DNA of 64,000 nucleotides, from positions 1-64,000 of the forward strand of contig NZ_CP097463.1 in the NCBI RefSeq assembly GCF_027247405.1. The letters are read 5' to 3'. Below, in pieces: positions 8,767 to 16,816 of this stretch (positions are counted from its first letter, which is position 1; every line of letters starts with the position of its first letter). The notes beneath the pieces were generated by a model that had not been told where the DNA came from, made no database searches, and saw nothing but the letters and a program-made list of their open reading frames with translations. The translations under genes and the position numbers were made by a program. This DNA comes from Jatrophihabitans cynanchi (GTDB taxonomy: Bacteria; Actinomycetota; Actinomycetes; Mycobacteriales; Jatrophihabitantaceae).

Positions 8767-9995
8767 CCCTCCGGCGGCTCGTCGGCCGGCGCCTGGTCGA
8801 GCTCGTGCGTGACCTGGTCCTTGACCGACCCGATCGACGGTGGCTTGGGCAGCGGCGGCACCTTCGGCAGGCCCGACTCGGGCAGCCCGCTGTGTGCCTC
8901 GCGGGTGTCCGCGTCGTCGTCCGAACCGTGGATGATCGCCGCCTCCGGCTGGTCGGCCGCGGCCGGCAGGTTGGAGTCGAACCAGTCGCTGGTGTCCAGG
9001 CCGGGTGTCGCCGAGGCCTGCACCGAACTGGTGGCGTCCAGCCACGACGGTGCGTCCTCGCCGCTCGCGCCACCCAGCTTGGCCAGGCCCTCGAGTGCCT
9101 TGTTGAACTCGCTCGGGATGATCCACATCTTGTTGGCGTCGCCCTGCGCGATCTGCGGCAGGGTCTGCAGGTACTGGTAGGCGAGCAGGGCCGGGTCCGG
9201 CTTGGCGTCGTGGATCGCCTTGAACGTCGTCTCGATCGCCTTCGCTTGGCCCTGTGCCGCCAGGTACCGCGCGGCCCGGTCACCCTCGGCGCGCAGGATC
9301 CTGGACTGCCGCTCGGCCTCGGCCGCGAGGATGGCCGACGTCTTCTGCCCCTCCGCAGCGAGGATCTGCGCCGCCTTCTGGCCCTCGGCCGTCTTGATGG
9401 ACGACTCTCGTTGGCCCTCGGCGGTGAGGATGGTGGCGCGCTTGGCCCGGTCGGCGCGCATCTGCTGCTCCATCGCCTCCTGGATGGACGGCGGCGGGTC
9501 GATCGACTTGAGCTCGACCCGCGCCACCCGGATGCCCCACGGGCCGGTCGCCTCGTCCAGCACGCCGCGCAGCTGGGTGTTGATCGAGTCGCGGCTGGTC
9601 AGCGTCTGCTCCAGGTCGAGCGAGCCGACCACGTTGCGCAGCGTCGTGATCGTCAGCTGCTCGACAGCCTGGATGTAGTTCTGGATCTCGTAGGTGGCAG
9701 CGCGCGGGTCGGTGACCTGGAAGTAGATGACCGAGTCGATCGCGACGGTGAGGTTGTCCGACGTGATCACCGGCTGCGGCGGGAAGCTGACCACCTGCTC
9801 ACGCAGGTCGATCAGTGGCCGCATCCGGTCGACGAACGGCACCAGCAGCGTGAGCCCGGGCGTGGCGGTGCGCGTGTACCGGCCGAGCCGCTCGATGACC
9901 GCGGCACGGGCCTGCGGGACGATGCGCACCGAGCGCGCGAGAACGAGCAGGACGACTGCGATCACGATGATCGCGGCGATCACTCCGGCATCCAC
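8763..9995 (-). CDS. SPFH/Band 7 (stomatin-like) membrane protein
   Basis: 410 aa. Residues about 3-22 form a single N-terminal membrane anchor, followed by the band-7 domain (VPQARAAVIERLGRYTRTATPGLTLLVPF ... LRNVVGSLDLEQTLTSRDSINTQLRGVLD) and a long Ala/Glu/Gln-rich coiled coil (about 190-255, repeated AEGQ motifs), then a disordered Pro/Asp-rich tail. Family members oligomerise at membranes and are paired with NfeD proteins, as here: nfeD ends 12 bp upstream. They are implicated in membrane quality control and microdomain organisation. The GTG at 9995 has AGGAGG about 10 nt upstream. Confidence 0.9.
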   Translation of the reverse strand: MDAGVIAAIIVIAVVLLVLARSVRIVPQARAAVIERLGRYTRTATPGLTLLVPFVDRMRPLIDLREQVVSFPPQPVITSDNLTVAIDSVIYFQVTDPRAATYEIQNYIQAVEQLTITTLRNVVGSLDLEQTLTSRDSINTQLRGVLDEATGPWGIRVARVELKSIDPPPSIQEAMEQQMRADRAKRATILTAEGQRESSIKTAEGQKAAQILAAEGQKTSAILAAEAERQSRILRAEGDRAARYLAAQGQAKAIETTFKAIHDAKPDPALLAYQYLQTLPQIAQGDANKMWIIPSEFNKALEGLAKLGGASGEDAPSWLDATSSVQASATPGLDTSDWFDSNLPAAADQPEAAIIHGSDDDADTREAHSGLPESGLPKVPPLPKPPSIGSVKDQVTHELDQAPADEPPEG

Positions 9996-10007
9996 GTTGA
10001 TGGCCTC

Positions 10008-10445
10008 CTAATCGGACGAGTCGTTCAACACCAGTGCGGTGGCGCCTTCGATCTGCACGACGCGTACGACCGTACCGGCCGGGACGCGCTGTTCGGGATC
10101 GACCGTGCGCGCCGACCATTCGCCGCCGTTGAGCCGGATCCGCCCGTCCCTGCCGTCGACCTCGCTGAGCACGACGGCCTGCATGCCCACCAGCGCGTCG
10201 GCGCCGGTGATGGCCGGGTCGGACTGGACCAGGTGCCGCTGGGCGATCGGTCGCACGACTCCGAGCAGCGCCAGCGTCGCCACGAGCGCCACCACGATCT
10301 GCAGCGCCACCGGCGCGCCGAACGCGGCCACGATCGCGCCCGCTGCCGCGCCGCCGGCAACCATGAGCAGCACGAGCGTCAGCGTCACGGCTTCGGCGGC
10401 CGCGAGCACGCCGGCGGCGATCAGCCAGAGCAACCAGTCAGGCAC
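10008..10445 (-). CDS. NfeD-family membrane protein
   Basis: 145 aa, a short NfeD lacking the ClpP-like protease domain. Three to four hydrophobic segments occupy residues about 4-70, followed by the C-terminal OB-fold NfeD domain (GMQAVVLSEVDGRDGRIRLNGGEWSAR ... GTVVRVVQIEGATALV). Short NfeD proteins partner with SPFH proteins; the SPFH gene follows 12 bp downstream on the same strand. The GTG at 10445 is preceded by CAGGAT with a 6-nt gap, suggesting a leaderless promoter with a C in place of the first T. Confidence 0.88.
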   Translation of the reverse strand: MPDWLLWLIAAGVLAAAEAVTLTLVLLMVAGGAAAGAIVAAFGAPVALQIVVALVATLALLGVVRPIAQRHLVQSDPAITGADALVGMQAVVLSEVDGRDGRIRLNGGEWSARTVDPEQRVPAGTVVRVVQIEGATALVLNDSSD

Positions 10446-10491
10446 ATCCTCATCCTGACAGAACGGTGGTAACGGCGGGTGCCGGCGGCCG

Positions 10492-11331
10492 CTATGCCGT
10501 CACGAAGTCGATGAGTTCCTCGACCGCCCGCAGCAGCGGGACCTCGACGTCGGCGTACGAATCCACGCTCGCGAGCACCCGCCGCCACATCTCCCGCGGC
10601 TCGCTGACCCCGAGCGCCGCGCAGATCCCTGCCTTCCACTCGATTCCGCGCGGCACCTGCGGCCAGCTCTCGATTCCCAGGGCTCGCGGCTTGACCGCCT
10701 GCCAGACGTCGACGTACGGGTGCCCGGTGACCAGGACGTCGCGCGCGAACCCGGCCCGGCGCAGCCCGTCCACGATGCGCGTCTCCTTGCTGCCCGCGAC
10801 CAGGTGGTCGACGAGCACGCCGACGCGCCGCTGCGGTCCGGGCTGAAACGCCCGCACGTGCTCGAGCAGGTTGTCGATGCCGTCGAGGGGCTCGACGACC
10901 ACGCCCTCTACGCGCAGGTCATCGCCCCAGATCCGTTCCAGCAGCGCGGCGTCGTGCACGCCCTCGACCCAGATCCGGCTGGCCCGTGCCACCCGTGCGG
11001 TCGCGCCGGCGACGGCATACGAACCCGAGGCGGTCTTGGCACGCGGCCGGCTGCCGGCCGGGGTGGGCCCGGGACGCACCAGGGTGACCGGTTTGCCGTC
11101 GAGCAGGAACGCGGCCGGCAGCAGCGCGAACACCCTGCGCCTGCCGTGACGGTCCTCGAGGGTGACCGTGTCGCGCTTCTCCCCGCTGTCCACCGCGCGG
11201 CCCACCGCAACCACGGCACCGCAGAACGCGCCGTCCGCCGTCTCCACGACCAGGTCGGCTTCGGCAGGCACCTCTGCCACCTTCGGGGCGCGGCGCGCCG
11301 GCTGGGTGAGGACGTCGTCGGTGTAGCGCAC
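10492..11331 (-). CDS. DUF3097 family protein
   Basis: 279 aa with the start set at GTG 11331 (VRYTDDVLTQP...). This start is preferred over upstream in-frame codons at 11397 and 11418 because the DUF3097 family begins with such a sequence and because TAGATT lies 8 nt upstream with no Shine-Dalgarno. Middle and C-terminal regions (FALLPAAFLLDGKPVTLVRP, VARASRIWVEGVHDAALLERIWGDDLR, GPQRRVGVLVDHLVAGSKE, VTGHPYVDVWQAVKPRALGI) are typical of this actinobacterial family of unknown function; the middle part resembles Toprim-type acidic motifs (VEG, VDHL), which is inference. No membrane segments. Confidence 0.8.
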   Translation of the reverse strand: MRYTDDVLTQPARRAPKVAEVPAEADLVVETADGAFCGAVVAVGRAVDSGEKRDTVTLEDRHGRRRVFALLPAAFLLDGKPVTLVRPGPTPAGSRPRAKTASGSYAVAGATARVARASRIWVEGVHDAALLERIWGDDLRVEGVVVEPLDGIDNLLEHVRAFQPGPQRRVGVLVDHLVAGSKETRIVDGLRRAGFARDVLVTGHPYVDVWQAVKPRALGIESWPQVPRGIEWKAGICAALGVSEPREMWRRVLASVDSYADVEVPLLRAVEELIDFVTA

Positions 11332-11339
11332 AGGGACAG

Positions 11340-11345
11340 AATCTA
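11340..11345 (-). promoter_or_regulatory. Predicted -10 box (TAGATT) for the DUF3097 gene
   Basis: On the minus strand TAGATT ends 8 nt before the GTG at 11331. It supports the short start for the DUF3097 protein and a leaderless transcript. Confidence 0.45.
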
Positions 11346-11389
11346 GGCGAAAACGCCGCGCCACCCGCCCCGCCGCGCCGTCACCTGGC

Positions 11390-11435
11390 TTCGTCATGCG
11401 ATCGTGGGGTTCGGGCACCGCGATCGCATGACGAA
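11390..11435. repeat. 15-bp perfect inverted repeat between divergent promoters
   Basis: TTCGTCATGCGATCG (11390-11404) is repeated as its exact reverse complement at 11421-11435 with a 16-nt spacer. It lies between the predicted -10 boxes of the divergent DUF3097 gene and the gene at 11471, outside both transcripts, so an operator or structural DNA element is more likely than a terminator. Confidence 0.75.
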
Positions 11436-11458
11436 TCGGCGTCAGCGGCCGGCCGGAC

Positions 11459-11464
11459 TACCCT
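11459..11464 (+). promoter_or_regulatory. Predicted -10 box (TACCCT), leaderless start at 11471
   Basis: TACCCT ends 6 nt before the GTG at 11471, and no Shine-Dalgarno is present. Confidence 0.55.
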
Positions 11465-11470
11465 GTCCGC

Positions 11471-12229
11471 GTGAGCCGTCTGCGGTCAGGTCCGCTTGCC
11501 GCGTGGACGTCGACCTGGCTGTCCGGCCACACGTCCCTGGACGACGTGCTCGACGCGGTGACCGGCGGCGACGCCCCGCACCAGGTGGGCGGGTTCGCCG
11601 ACTTCGACGCCGAGCTGGTGTCCCTGCGCGAGGTGCTCGTGGCCTGGCGCCGCGCCGGTGGGCCGGTCCGGGTCGTGCTGCCGGTGGCCGGCGACGTGCG
11701 CGGCCTGCCCGGCCCGGCGCAGTTCCGCAGTGCGGCGCTCGAGGCCGGCGAGGCGGTATGCGGCGGCCGTGTCGGCATCGTCCCGCAGGTGATCGACTAC
11801 TACCCGAGCAGCGCGCCGTCCACCGTGCTGTGGCAGGCCTTCGCCACCGAAGAGGTGCCGGTCGATCACGTCAGCGTCGCGGACGCACAGTACGAGCTGA
11901 CGCACGCCATCCGCGAATCGGCGAGCGCGCTGAGCGCGGCCGATGTCGCCGGCTGGATCGACGACGTGGCCGACGAGCTGCATGACGCCCGCCGCGCCGG
12001 CGAGCACCTGTGCCTGCCGCCGCGCTTCCCGTCACGTGCGGTCGCGCTCGTCGCGCAGGCCGAGCGGCTGCAGGCGGTGCTGGACCTGGCCGAACGCGAC
12101 CCGACCGGCGGCGCGATCGATCGCACCGGCATCGCGGCCCGCGCGGAGGGTCTGCGCCCGCTCGCCGCGGCGGTCCGCCGCGCACGAGTGGCCGGATACA
12201 ACGCGCTCGCCGAGCCCGGGCCGGACTGA
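11471..12229 (+). CDS. Conserved hypothetical protein
   Basis: 252 aa, start GTG 11471 with a leaderless-type -10. No signal peptide, membrane segment or named domain is recognised. The sequence has a mixed alpha/beta first half ([48 protein letters not shown]) and a helical second half rich in Ala/Arg. Proteins of this kind occur next to hemH/inhA in actinobacteria (recalled, not checked), and the M. tuberculosis gene Rv1486c has the corresponding position. It is convergent with hemH, 17 bp apart. Confidence 0.75.
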   Translation: MSRLRSGPLAAWTSTWLSGHTSLDDVLDAVTGGDAPHQVGGFADFDAELVSLREVLVAWRRAGGPVRVVLPVAGDVRGLPGPAQFRSAALEAGEAVCGGRVGIVPQVIDYYPSSAPSTVLWQAFATEEVPVDHVSVADAQYELTHAIRESASALSAADVAGWIDDVADELHDARRAGEHLCLPPRFPSRAVALVAQAERLQAVLDLAERDPTGGAIDRTGIAARAEGLRPLAAAVRRARVAGYNALAEPGPD

Positions 12230-12246
12230 ACCGACCGTTCAGTCCG

Positions 12247-13293
12247 TCACGGCCGGGCCGGTGGTCGCTGCGGCGCGGGGCAACAGGTGGCCGGGCAGTC
12301 GATGCCGCACAGTCCCAAGGTGCCCAGTGCGCGCGGTGCGGCGCCGGCGAGTTGCTCCTGCACGAGTTCGCGGATCGCGGTGACGAACGCCGGGTGCGTG
12401 CCGGCGGTCGCGGCGCGCGCGAAGTGCAGGCCGACCTCGGCCGCGGTCGCTCGCGCCTCGATGTCCAGGTCCCACAACACCTCGAGGTGGTCGGCGACGA
12501 AGCCGGTCGGGCAGACCGCGGCGGCCTGCACGCCCCGCTCGGCGAGTGCGCGAAGGTGATCGTTGACGTCCGGCTCGAGCCAGGGCACCTGAGCAGGGCC
12601 GGAACGCGACTGCCACACCAGGTCGAACTCGGCGCCCGGGCCGCGCAGTGCGGTGGCGACCAGCCGCGCCGTCTCCCGCTGCTGCCGCTCGTAGAGCTTG
12701 CCCGCGGCGTCCGGGCCCGACGAGTCGTTCATCGACACGGGGATCGAGTGCGCGGTGAACACCAGCCGCGCGTCATCACGTTCACCCGCCGGCAGTTCGG
12801 CCAGCGCGGCACGTGCACCGTCGACGTTCGCCTCGATGAAGCCGGGATGGTCGAAGAAGTGCCGCAGCTTGACCAGTTCCGGCGCCCCCTCTCCCGAGAC
12901 GGCCCGTGCTTGCGCCAGGTCGTTGCGGTACTGCCGGCAGGAGGAGAAGCCGCCGGTGGCGCTCGTCGCGAGCACGAGCGCCCGCCGTACCCCGTCGTCG
13001 CGCATCTGCCGCACGGCGTCGGCCACGTACGGCTTCCAGTTCCGGTTTCCCCAGTAGATCGGCAGCCCGATGTCGTGGCCGGCGAGTTCGGTGGTGAGCG
13101 AGTCGATCAGCGCACGGTTGTGCGCGTTGATCGGCGAGACGCCGTGGAAGTGCCGGTAGTGCTCGGCGACGTCGGCCAGCCGCTCCTCGGGCACGCCGCG
13201 ACCGCGCGTCACGTTGCGCAGGAACGGCATTACGTCCTCGGGACCCTCCGGTCCGCCGAACGAAAGCAGCAGGAACGCGTCGAACTCGCTCAT
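12247..13293 (-). CDS. hemH: Ferrochelatase (coproporphyrin type, Fe-S containing)
   Basis: Inserts Fe(II) into a porphyrin; in Actinobacteria the enzyme acts on coproporphyrin III in the coproheme route (family knowledge). The 348-aa protein starts at ATG 13293 (MSEFDAFLLLSFGGPEGPEDV, the canonical ferrochelatase start); an upstream in-frame ATG would overlap inhA. Features: catalytic His in FTAHSIPVSMND, Glu in PTGFVADHLEVLWDLDIEA, and a C-terminal LCGIDCPATCC Cys cluster, which together with an internal Cys fits the [2Fe-2S] ligands of actinobacterial ferrochelatases. It is 10 bp downstream of inhA, in a fabG-inhA-hemH operon. Confidence 0.93.
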   Translation of the reverse strand: MSEFDAFLLLSFGGPEGPEDVMPFLRNVTRGRGVPEERLADVAEHYRHFHGVSPINAHNRALIDSLTTELAGHDIGLPIYWGNRNWKPYVADAVRQMRDDGVRRALVLATSATGGFSSCRQYRNDLAQARAVSGEGAPELVKLRHFFDHPGFIEANVDGARAALAELPAGERDDARLVFTAHSIPVSMNDSSGPDAAGKLYERQQRETARLVATALRGPGAEFDLVWQSRSGPAQVPWLEPDVNDHLRALAERGVQAAAVCPTGFVADHLEVLWDLDIEARATAAEVGLHFARAATAGTHPAFVTAIRELVQEQLAGAAPRALGTLGLCGIDCPATCCPAPQRPPARP

Positions 13294-13303
13294 CGCGGGG
13301 TGT

Positions 13304-14071
13304 TCAGACTCCCATCGCGTGGAAGCCACCGTCCACGTGCACCATCTCGCCGGTGGTGGCCGGGAACCAGTCGGACATCAGCGCGACCGCGCTGCGCGCG
13401 ACCGGCTCGCTGTCGGCGTTGTCCCAGCCGAGCGGCGCGCGCCCGTTCCAGGCGTCCTCGAAGGTGTTGAAACCGGGGATGCTCTTGGCGGCCATCGTGC
13501 GGATCGGCCCGGCCGCTATCAGGTTCACCCGGATCTTGCGCGGGCCCAGTTCGCGGGCCAGGTAGCGGGACGTCGACTCCAGGCCCGCCTTGGCCACGCC
13601 CATCCAGTCGTACGCGGGCCAGGCGATGCGCGCGTCGAACGTCAGCCCGAGAACCGAGCCGCCGGCCTCGCCGAACAGCGGAAGTGCCGCGACGGCCAGT
13701 GACTTCAGCGAGTACGCCGAGACCTGGACGGCGGTCGCCACGTCGTCCCACGGCGCGTCCAGGAACCCACCGCCGAGGCAGGACGGCGGGGCGAAGCCGA
13801 TCGAGTGGAACACCGCGTCGAGGCCGTCGACGTGCTCGCGCACCCGCTCGGCGAGCGAGTCCAGGTGCTCCTGGTCGGTGACGTCCAGCTCGATCACCGG
13901 GGCGGGCTGCGGCAGCTTGCGCGCTACCCGCTCGACCAGCGACATCCGGCCGAAGCCGGTCAGCACCACCTGGGCGCCCTCCTGCTGTGCCATCCGCGCC
14001 ACGCCGAACGCGAGCGACGCGTCGGTGATGACGCCGGTGATCAGTAGCCGCTTGCCGTCCAGAAGTCCCAT
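13304..14071 (-). CDS. inhA: Enoyl-[acyl-carrier-protein] reductase (NADH), InhA type
   Basis: Reduces trans-2-enoyl-ACP in fatty acid synthase II. The 255-aa SDR protein opens with MGLLDGKRLLITGVITDASLAF, closely like mycobacterial InhA, including the enoyl-reductase cofactor loop. The catalytic Tyr-x6-Lys is seen in AYDWMGVAKAG. The C-terminus (AKSIPGFNTFEDAWNGRAPLGW) also matches. It starts 2 bp after the fabG stop and is followed by hemH, the same order as in M. tuberculosis (mabA-inhA-hemZ). Family knowledge says this enzyme type is the isoniazid/triclosan target. Confidence 0.94.
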   Translation of the reverse strand: MGLLDGKRLLITGVITDASLAFGVARMAQQEGAQVVLTGFGRMSLVERVARKLPQPAPVIELDVTDQEHLDSLAERVREHVDGLDAVFHSIGFAPPSCLGGGFLDAPWDDVATAVQVSAYSLKSLAVAALPLFGEAGGSVLGLTFDARIAWPAYDWMGVAKAGLESTSRYLARELGPRKIRVNLIAAGPIRTMAAKSIPGFNTFEDAWNGRAPLGWDNADSEPVARSAVALMSDWFPATTGEMVHVDGGFHAMGV

Positions 14072-14073
14072 CG

Positions 14074-14778
14074 TCAGATCCCCATCCCGAGTCCGCCGTC
14101 GACCGGTAGCACCACGCCGGAGACGTACGCCGCCGCGTCCGAGGCCAGGTAGAGCGCCGCACCGGCGATCTCCTCGGCCGTGCCGTACCGCTTGAGCGGG
14201 ACGGTGCCGAGGATCTCGGCCTTGCGTGCCTCGCCGAGTTCGGCGGTCATGTCGGTGTCGATGAAGCCGGGCGCGATCACGTTCGCGGTGATCGACCGGC
14301 TGCCCAGCTCGCGGGCGATCGAGCGGGCCAGGCCGATCAGCCCGGCCTTGCTGGCCGCGTAGTTCGCCTGGCCGGGCGAGCCGACGAGCGCCACCACCGA
14401 GGAGACGAAGATCATCCGGCCGCGGCGGGCCTTGAGCATGCCCTGGGCGGCCCGCTTGGCCACCCGGTAGGCGCCGGTCAGGTTGGTGTCGACGACGCGC
14501 TGGAAGGACTCCTCGCTCATCCGCAGCAGCAGCGTGTCGTCGGTCATCCCGGCGTTGGAGACGAGCACCTCGACCGGGCCGAGTTCGGCCTCGACGGCGG
14601 TGAACGCGGCGTCCACCTCGTCGACGGACGTGACGTCGCACCGAACGCCGAACAGTCCTCCCGGGGGCTCGCTGCCGCGATGCGTGATCGCCACCCGGTC
14701 GCCGTTGGCCGCGAAGGCCTGAGCCACCGCGAGGCCGATGCCGCGGTTGCCGCCTGTCACCAGAACCGTCCGTGCCAC
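14074..14778 (-). CDS. fabG: 3-oxoacyl-[acyl-carrier-protein] reductase
   Basis: NADPH-dependent reduction of 3-ketoacyl-ACP in fatty acid synthesis. The 234-aa SDR has the TGGNRGIG Rossmann motif near the start, NAG at LVSNAGMTDD, the catalytic Ser in FVSSVVAL and Tyr/Lys in NYAASKAG, and NVIAPGFIDTDM. The start is the GTG at 14778; an ATG at 14811 in frame is possible, but TAGCGT ending 7 nt before the GTG suggests a leaderless start there. First gene of the fabG-inhA-hemH operon. Confidence 0.93.
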   Translation of the reverse strand: MARTVLVTGGNRGIGLAVAQAFAANGDRVAITHRGSEPPGGLFGVRCDVTSVDEVDAAFTAVEAELGPVEVLVSNAGMTDDTLLLRMSEESFQRVVDTNLTGAYRVAKRAAQGMLKARRGRMIFVSSVVALVGSPGQANYAASKAGLIGLARSIARELGSRSITANVIAPGFIDTDMTAELGEARKAEILGTVPLKRYGTAEEIAGAALYLASDAAAYVSGVVLPVDGGLGMGI

Positions 14779-14785
14779 GGGTGCG

Positions 14786-14791
14786 ACGCTA
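14786..14791 (-). promoter_or_regulatory. Predicted -10 box (TAGCGT) of the fabG-inhA-hemH operon
   Basis: On the minus strand TAGCGT ends 7 nt before the GTG at 14778; the divergent MDR gene has its own box about 45 bp away. Confidence 0.5.
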
Positions 14792-14835
14792 TCGGATCGA
14801 GCCGCGATCATCCGGCCGGCTCGGCTACCGGCGAG

Positions 14836-14841
14836 TACGGT
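14836..14841 (+). promoter_or_regulatory. Predicted -10 box (TACGGT), leaderless start at 14848
   Basis: TACGGT ends exactly 6 nt before the ATG at 14848; no Shine-Dalgarno is visible. Confidence 0.55.
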
Positions 14842-14847
14842 CACTCC

Positions 14848-15810
14848 ATGCGCGGCATCGAGATCACCGAGTTCGGCGGCCCGGAGAAGCTGGTCGTGAG
14901 CGAGCTGCCCGACCCGGTTCCGGGCGAGGGCCAGCAGCTGCTCGACGTGCTGGCCGCGGGCGTCAACTACGCCGACACGCACCAGACCGAGGACTCCTAC
15001 CTCGCCAAGCAGACGCTGCCGATGATCCCCGGCGGCGAGGTCGTCGTGCGTGACGCCGACGGACATCGGCTGCTCGGACTGCTCGGCTCCGGCGGCTACG
15101 CCGAGAAGGTCGCCGCCGATCCGCGCCGGTTGTTCGAGATCCCGGACGACGTGTCCGACGCGCAGGCGCTGACGACGCTGGTGCAGGGCGCCACCGCCTG
15201 GCACCTGCTGCGCACCAGCGCGCACCTCGCCGAGGGTGAGTCGGTGGTCGTTCACGCCGGCGCGGGCGGGGTCGGCACCCTCGCGATCCAGCTCGCCCGC
15301 CGCTGGGGCGCCGGCCGGATCATCGCCACCGCGTCCAGCATCGAGAAGCGGCAGCTCGCGCTCGACCTCGGTGCGGACGTCGCCGTCGACTCGCGCACCG
15401 AGGACCTCACCGAGGCGCTGCGCGAGGCCAACAGCGGCAAGGGTGTCGACGTGGTGCTGGAGATGACCGGCGGGCGGGTGTTCGACCAGAGCCTGGCCGC
15501 GCTGGCGCCGCTGGGGCGGCTGGCGGTGTTCGGGATGGCGTCGCGGACGCCGCCGACACCGGTCGAGCCCGGCCGGCTGATGGGGCGCAGCACAGCGGTG
15601 ATCGGGTTCTGGCTGGTGCACATCGCGCAGCGTCCGGCGTTGCTGGCGCAGGCGGTCACCGATCTGCTGTCCTGCATCGCCGAGGGGTCGATCCAGCCGG
15701 TGATCGGGCGCACCTACCCGCTGGAGCGCGCCGCCGACGCGCATCGGGCGCTGCTCGACCGCAGCAGCGTCGGCAAGCTGGTGCTCGACCCGCGTCCCTC
15801 TCTCGCATGA
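14848..15810 (+). CDS. Zinc-independent MDR oxidoreductase, quinone reductase type
   Basis: 320 aa of the medium-chain dehydrogenase/reductase superfamily. The N-terminal GroES-like domain begins MRGIEITEFGGPEKLVV; NYADTHQTEDSY and PGGEVVV follow; the nucleotide-binding domain has HAGAGGVGTLAIQLARRWGAGRIIATAS (NADPH-type AxxGGVG). Cysteines of the structural or catalytic zinc sites are missing, as in NADPH:quinone oxidoreductases (Qor). The substrate is unknown. It is divergent from fabG and ends within a hairpin shared with the convergent VWA gene. Confidence 0.88.
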   Translation: MRGIEITEFGGPEKLVVSELPDPVPGEGQQLLDVLAAGVNYADTHQTEDSYLAKQTLPMIPGGEVVVRDADGHRLLGLLGSGGYAEKVAADPRRLFEIPDDVSDAQALTTLVQGATAWHLLRTSAHLAEGESVVVHAGAGGVGTLAIQLARRWGAGRIIATASSIEKRQLALDLGADVAVDSRTEDLTEALREANSGKGVDVVLEMTGGRVFDQSLAALAPLGRLAVFGMASRTPPTPVEPGRLMGRSTAVIGFWLVHIAQRPALLAQAVTDLLSCIAEGSIQPVIGRTYPLERAADAHRALLDRSSVGKLVLDPRPSLA

Positions 15811-15854
15811 ATCCTGCATTCACCCGGCTGCGGTGTGGTGAATGCAGGGTTCAT
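15807..15854. terminator. Bidirectional terminator-like hairpin
   Basis: ATGAATCCTGCATTCACC (15807-15824) pairs with GGTGAATGCAGGGTTCAT (15837-15854), 17 of 18 positions complementary, loop 12 nt. It spans the stop of the MDR gene and ends 3 bp before the stop of the convergent VWA gene, a good position for a shared terminator. No U-tract follows, as is usual in high-GC actinomycetes. Confidence 0.65.
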
Positions 15855-15857
15855 CTG

Positions 15858-16814
15858 TCAGACGAGGCGGCCGGACCAGAGCATGGACGTGCCGGCCGCG
15901 GCGAGCAGCACCAGCAGGCCGACCGCCATGTAGCGCCAGCTGACGTCGCGCTGCTTGGTGGTGTAGCCGATCTGCTGGCCGATGTTCTGGTACACCTGCT
16001 CGAGCTCCTGCACCGACGCCGCCGTGTGGAACGTGCCGCCGGTGTCGTCGGCGATCTGCTGCAACGCCTGCTTGTCCGCCGGCACCGGGATGGTGTCGCC
16101 CTGGTAGGTGACCGTGCCGTTGTCGGTGCCGAAGGCGATGGTCGACACCTGCACGCCCGCCTTCTTGGCGGCGTCGACGGCGGCTGAGACCGGGCGCCCG
16201 ACGGTGTTGGTTCCGTCGCTGAGCAGCACGATGCGGGCCGGCGGCGGCTTGTCACCCTTGGCGGTGGTGGCCTGCCCGAACACCGTGATCGCCTGCAGCG
16301 AGGTGAAGATCGCTTCGCCGATCGCGGTCGACTCCTGCAGCTTGAGTCCCTTGATCGCGGCCTCGACGGGCGCCCGGTCCACCGTCGGGGACACCAGCAC
16401 GCTGGCGTTGCCGCCGAAAGCGACGAGGCCGAGGTTGATCCGCGACGGCAGCAGCCCGACGAACTTCTTGCCGGCCGCCTTCGCGGCGTCGATGCGCGAG
16501 GGCAGCACGTCGGTGGCCTGCATCGACAGCGAGACGTCCACTGCGAGCATGACCGTTGCGCGGTCCCGCGGCACCCGCACGGCCGCGGTCGGCTGCGCGA
16601 CGCCGACCGTGAGCACGGTCAGGCCGGCGAGCAGCAACGCGAACGTGAGGTGCCGCCGCCAGCCCGGCCGGCGCGGGGCCACGCTGCCGAGCAGTTCGAG
16701 GTTGCTGAACCGTGCGACGTACTTCGTGCGACGCAGCTGCAGCAGCACGTAGGCCACGAGCAGCGCGGCGACGAGTACCAGCAGCCAGAGCCAGGCGGGG
16801 GCGATGAAGTGCAT
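15858..16814 (-). CDS. VWA-domain membrane protein (BatA-like)
   Basis: 318 aa. Two N-terminal membrane segments (about residues 7-25 and 55-73), a von Willebrand A domain starting at about 85 with the MIDAS motif DVSLSM, the downstream Thr in ESTAIGEA and Asp in LLSDGTN, and a C-terminal membrane segment (about 292-312). It is the last gene of a moxR-DUF58-VWA operon (2 bp after DUF58), a module in which a MoxR AAA+ ATPase acts with VWA proteins in metal insertion or complex assembly. The client is unknown. Corresponds in order to M. tuberculosis Rv1481. Confidence 0.9.
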   Translation of the reverse strand: MHFIAPAWLWLLVLVAALLVAYVLLQLRRTKYVARFSNLELLGSVAPRRPGWRRHLTFALLLAGLTVLTVGVAQPTAAVRVPRDRATVMLAVDVSLSMQATDVLPSRIDAAKAAGKKFVGLLPSRINLGLVAFGGNASVLVSPTVDRAPVEAAIKGLKLQESTAIGEAIFTSLQAITVFGQATTAKGDKPPPARIVLLSDGTNTVGRPVSAAVDAAKKAGVQVSTIAFGTDNGTVTYQGDTIPVPADKQALQQIADDTGGTFHTAASVQELEQVYQNIGQQIGYTTKQRDVSWRYMAVGLLVLLAAAGTSMLWSGRLV

Positions 16815-16816
16815 GC

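Noticed and set aside
11332-11418. Longer N-terminus for the DUF3097 protein (starts at 11397 or 11418)
   Set aside because: These starts lie inside the 15-bp inverted repeat, have no ribosome site or -10 at proper distance, and add residues not typical of the family.
14074-15819. A 581-codon minus-strand frame joined to fabG
   Set aside because: The upstream part is antisense to the MDR gene; only the 234-codon fabG portion shows SDR motifs.
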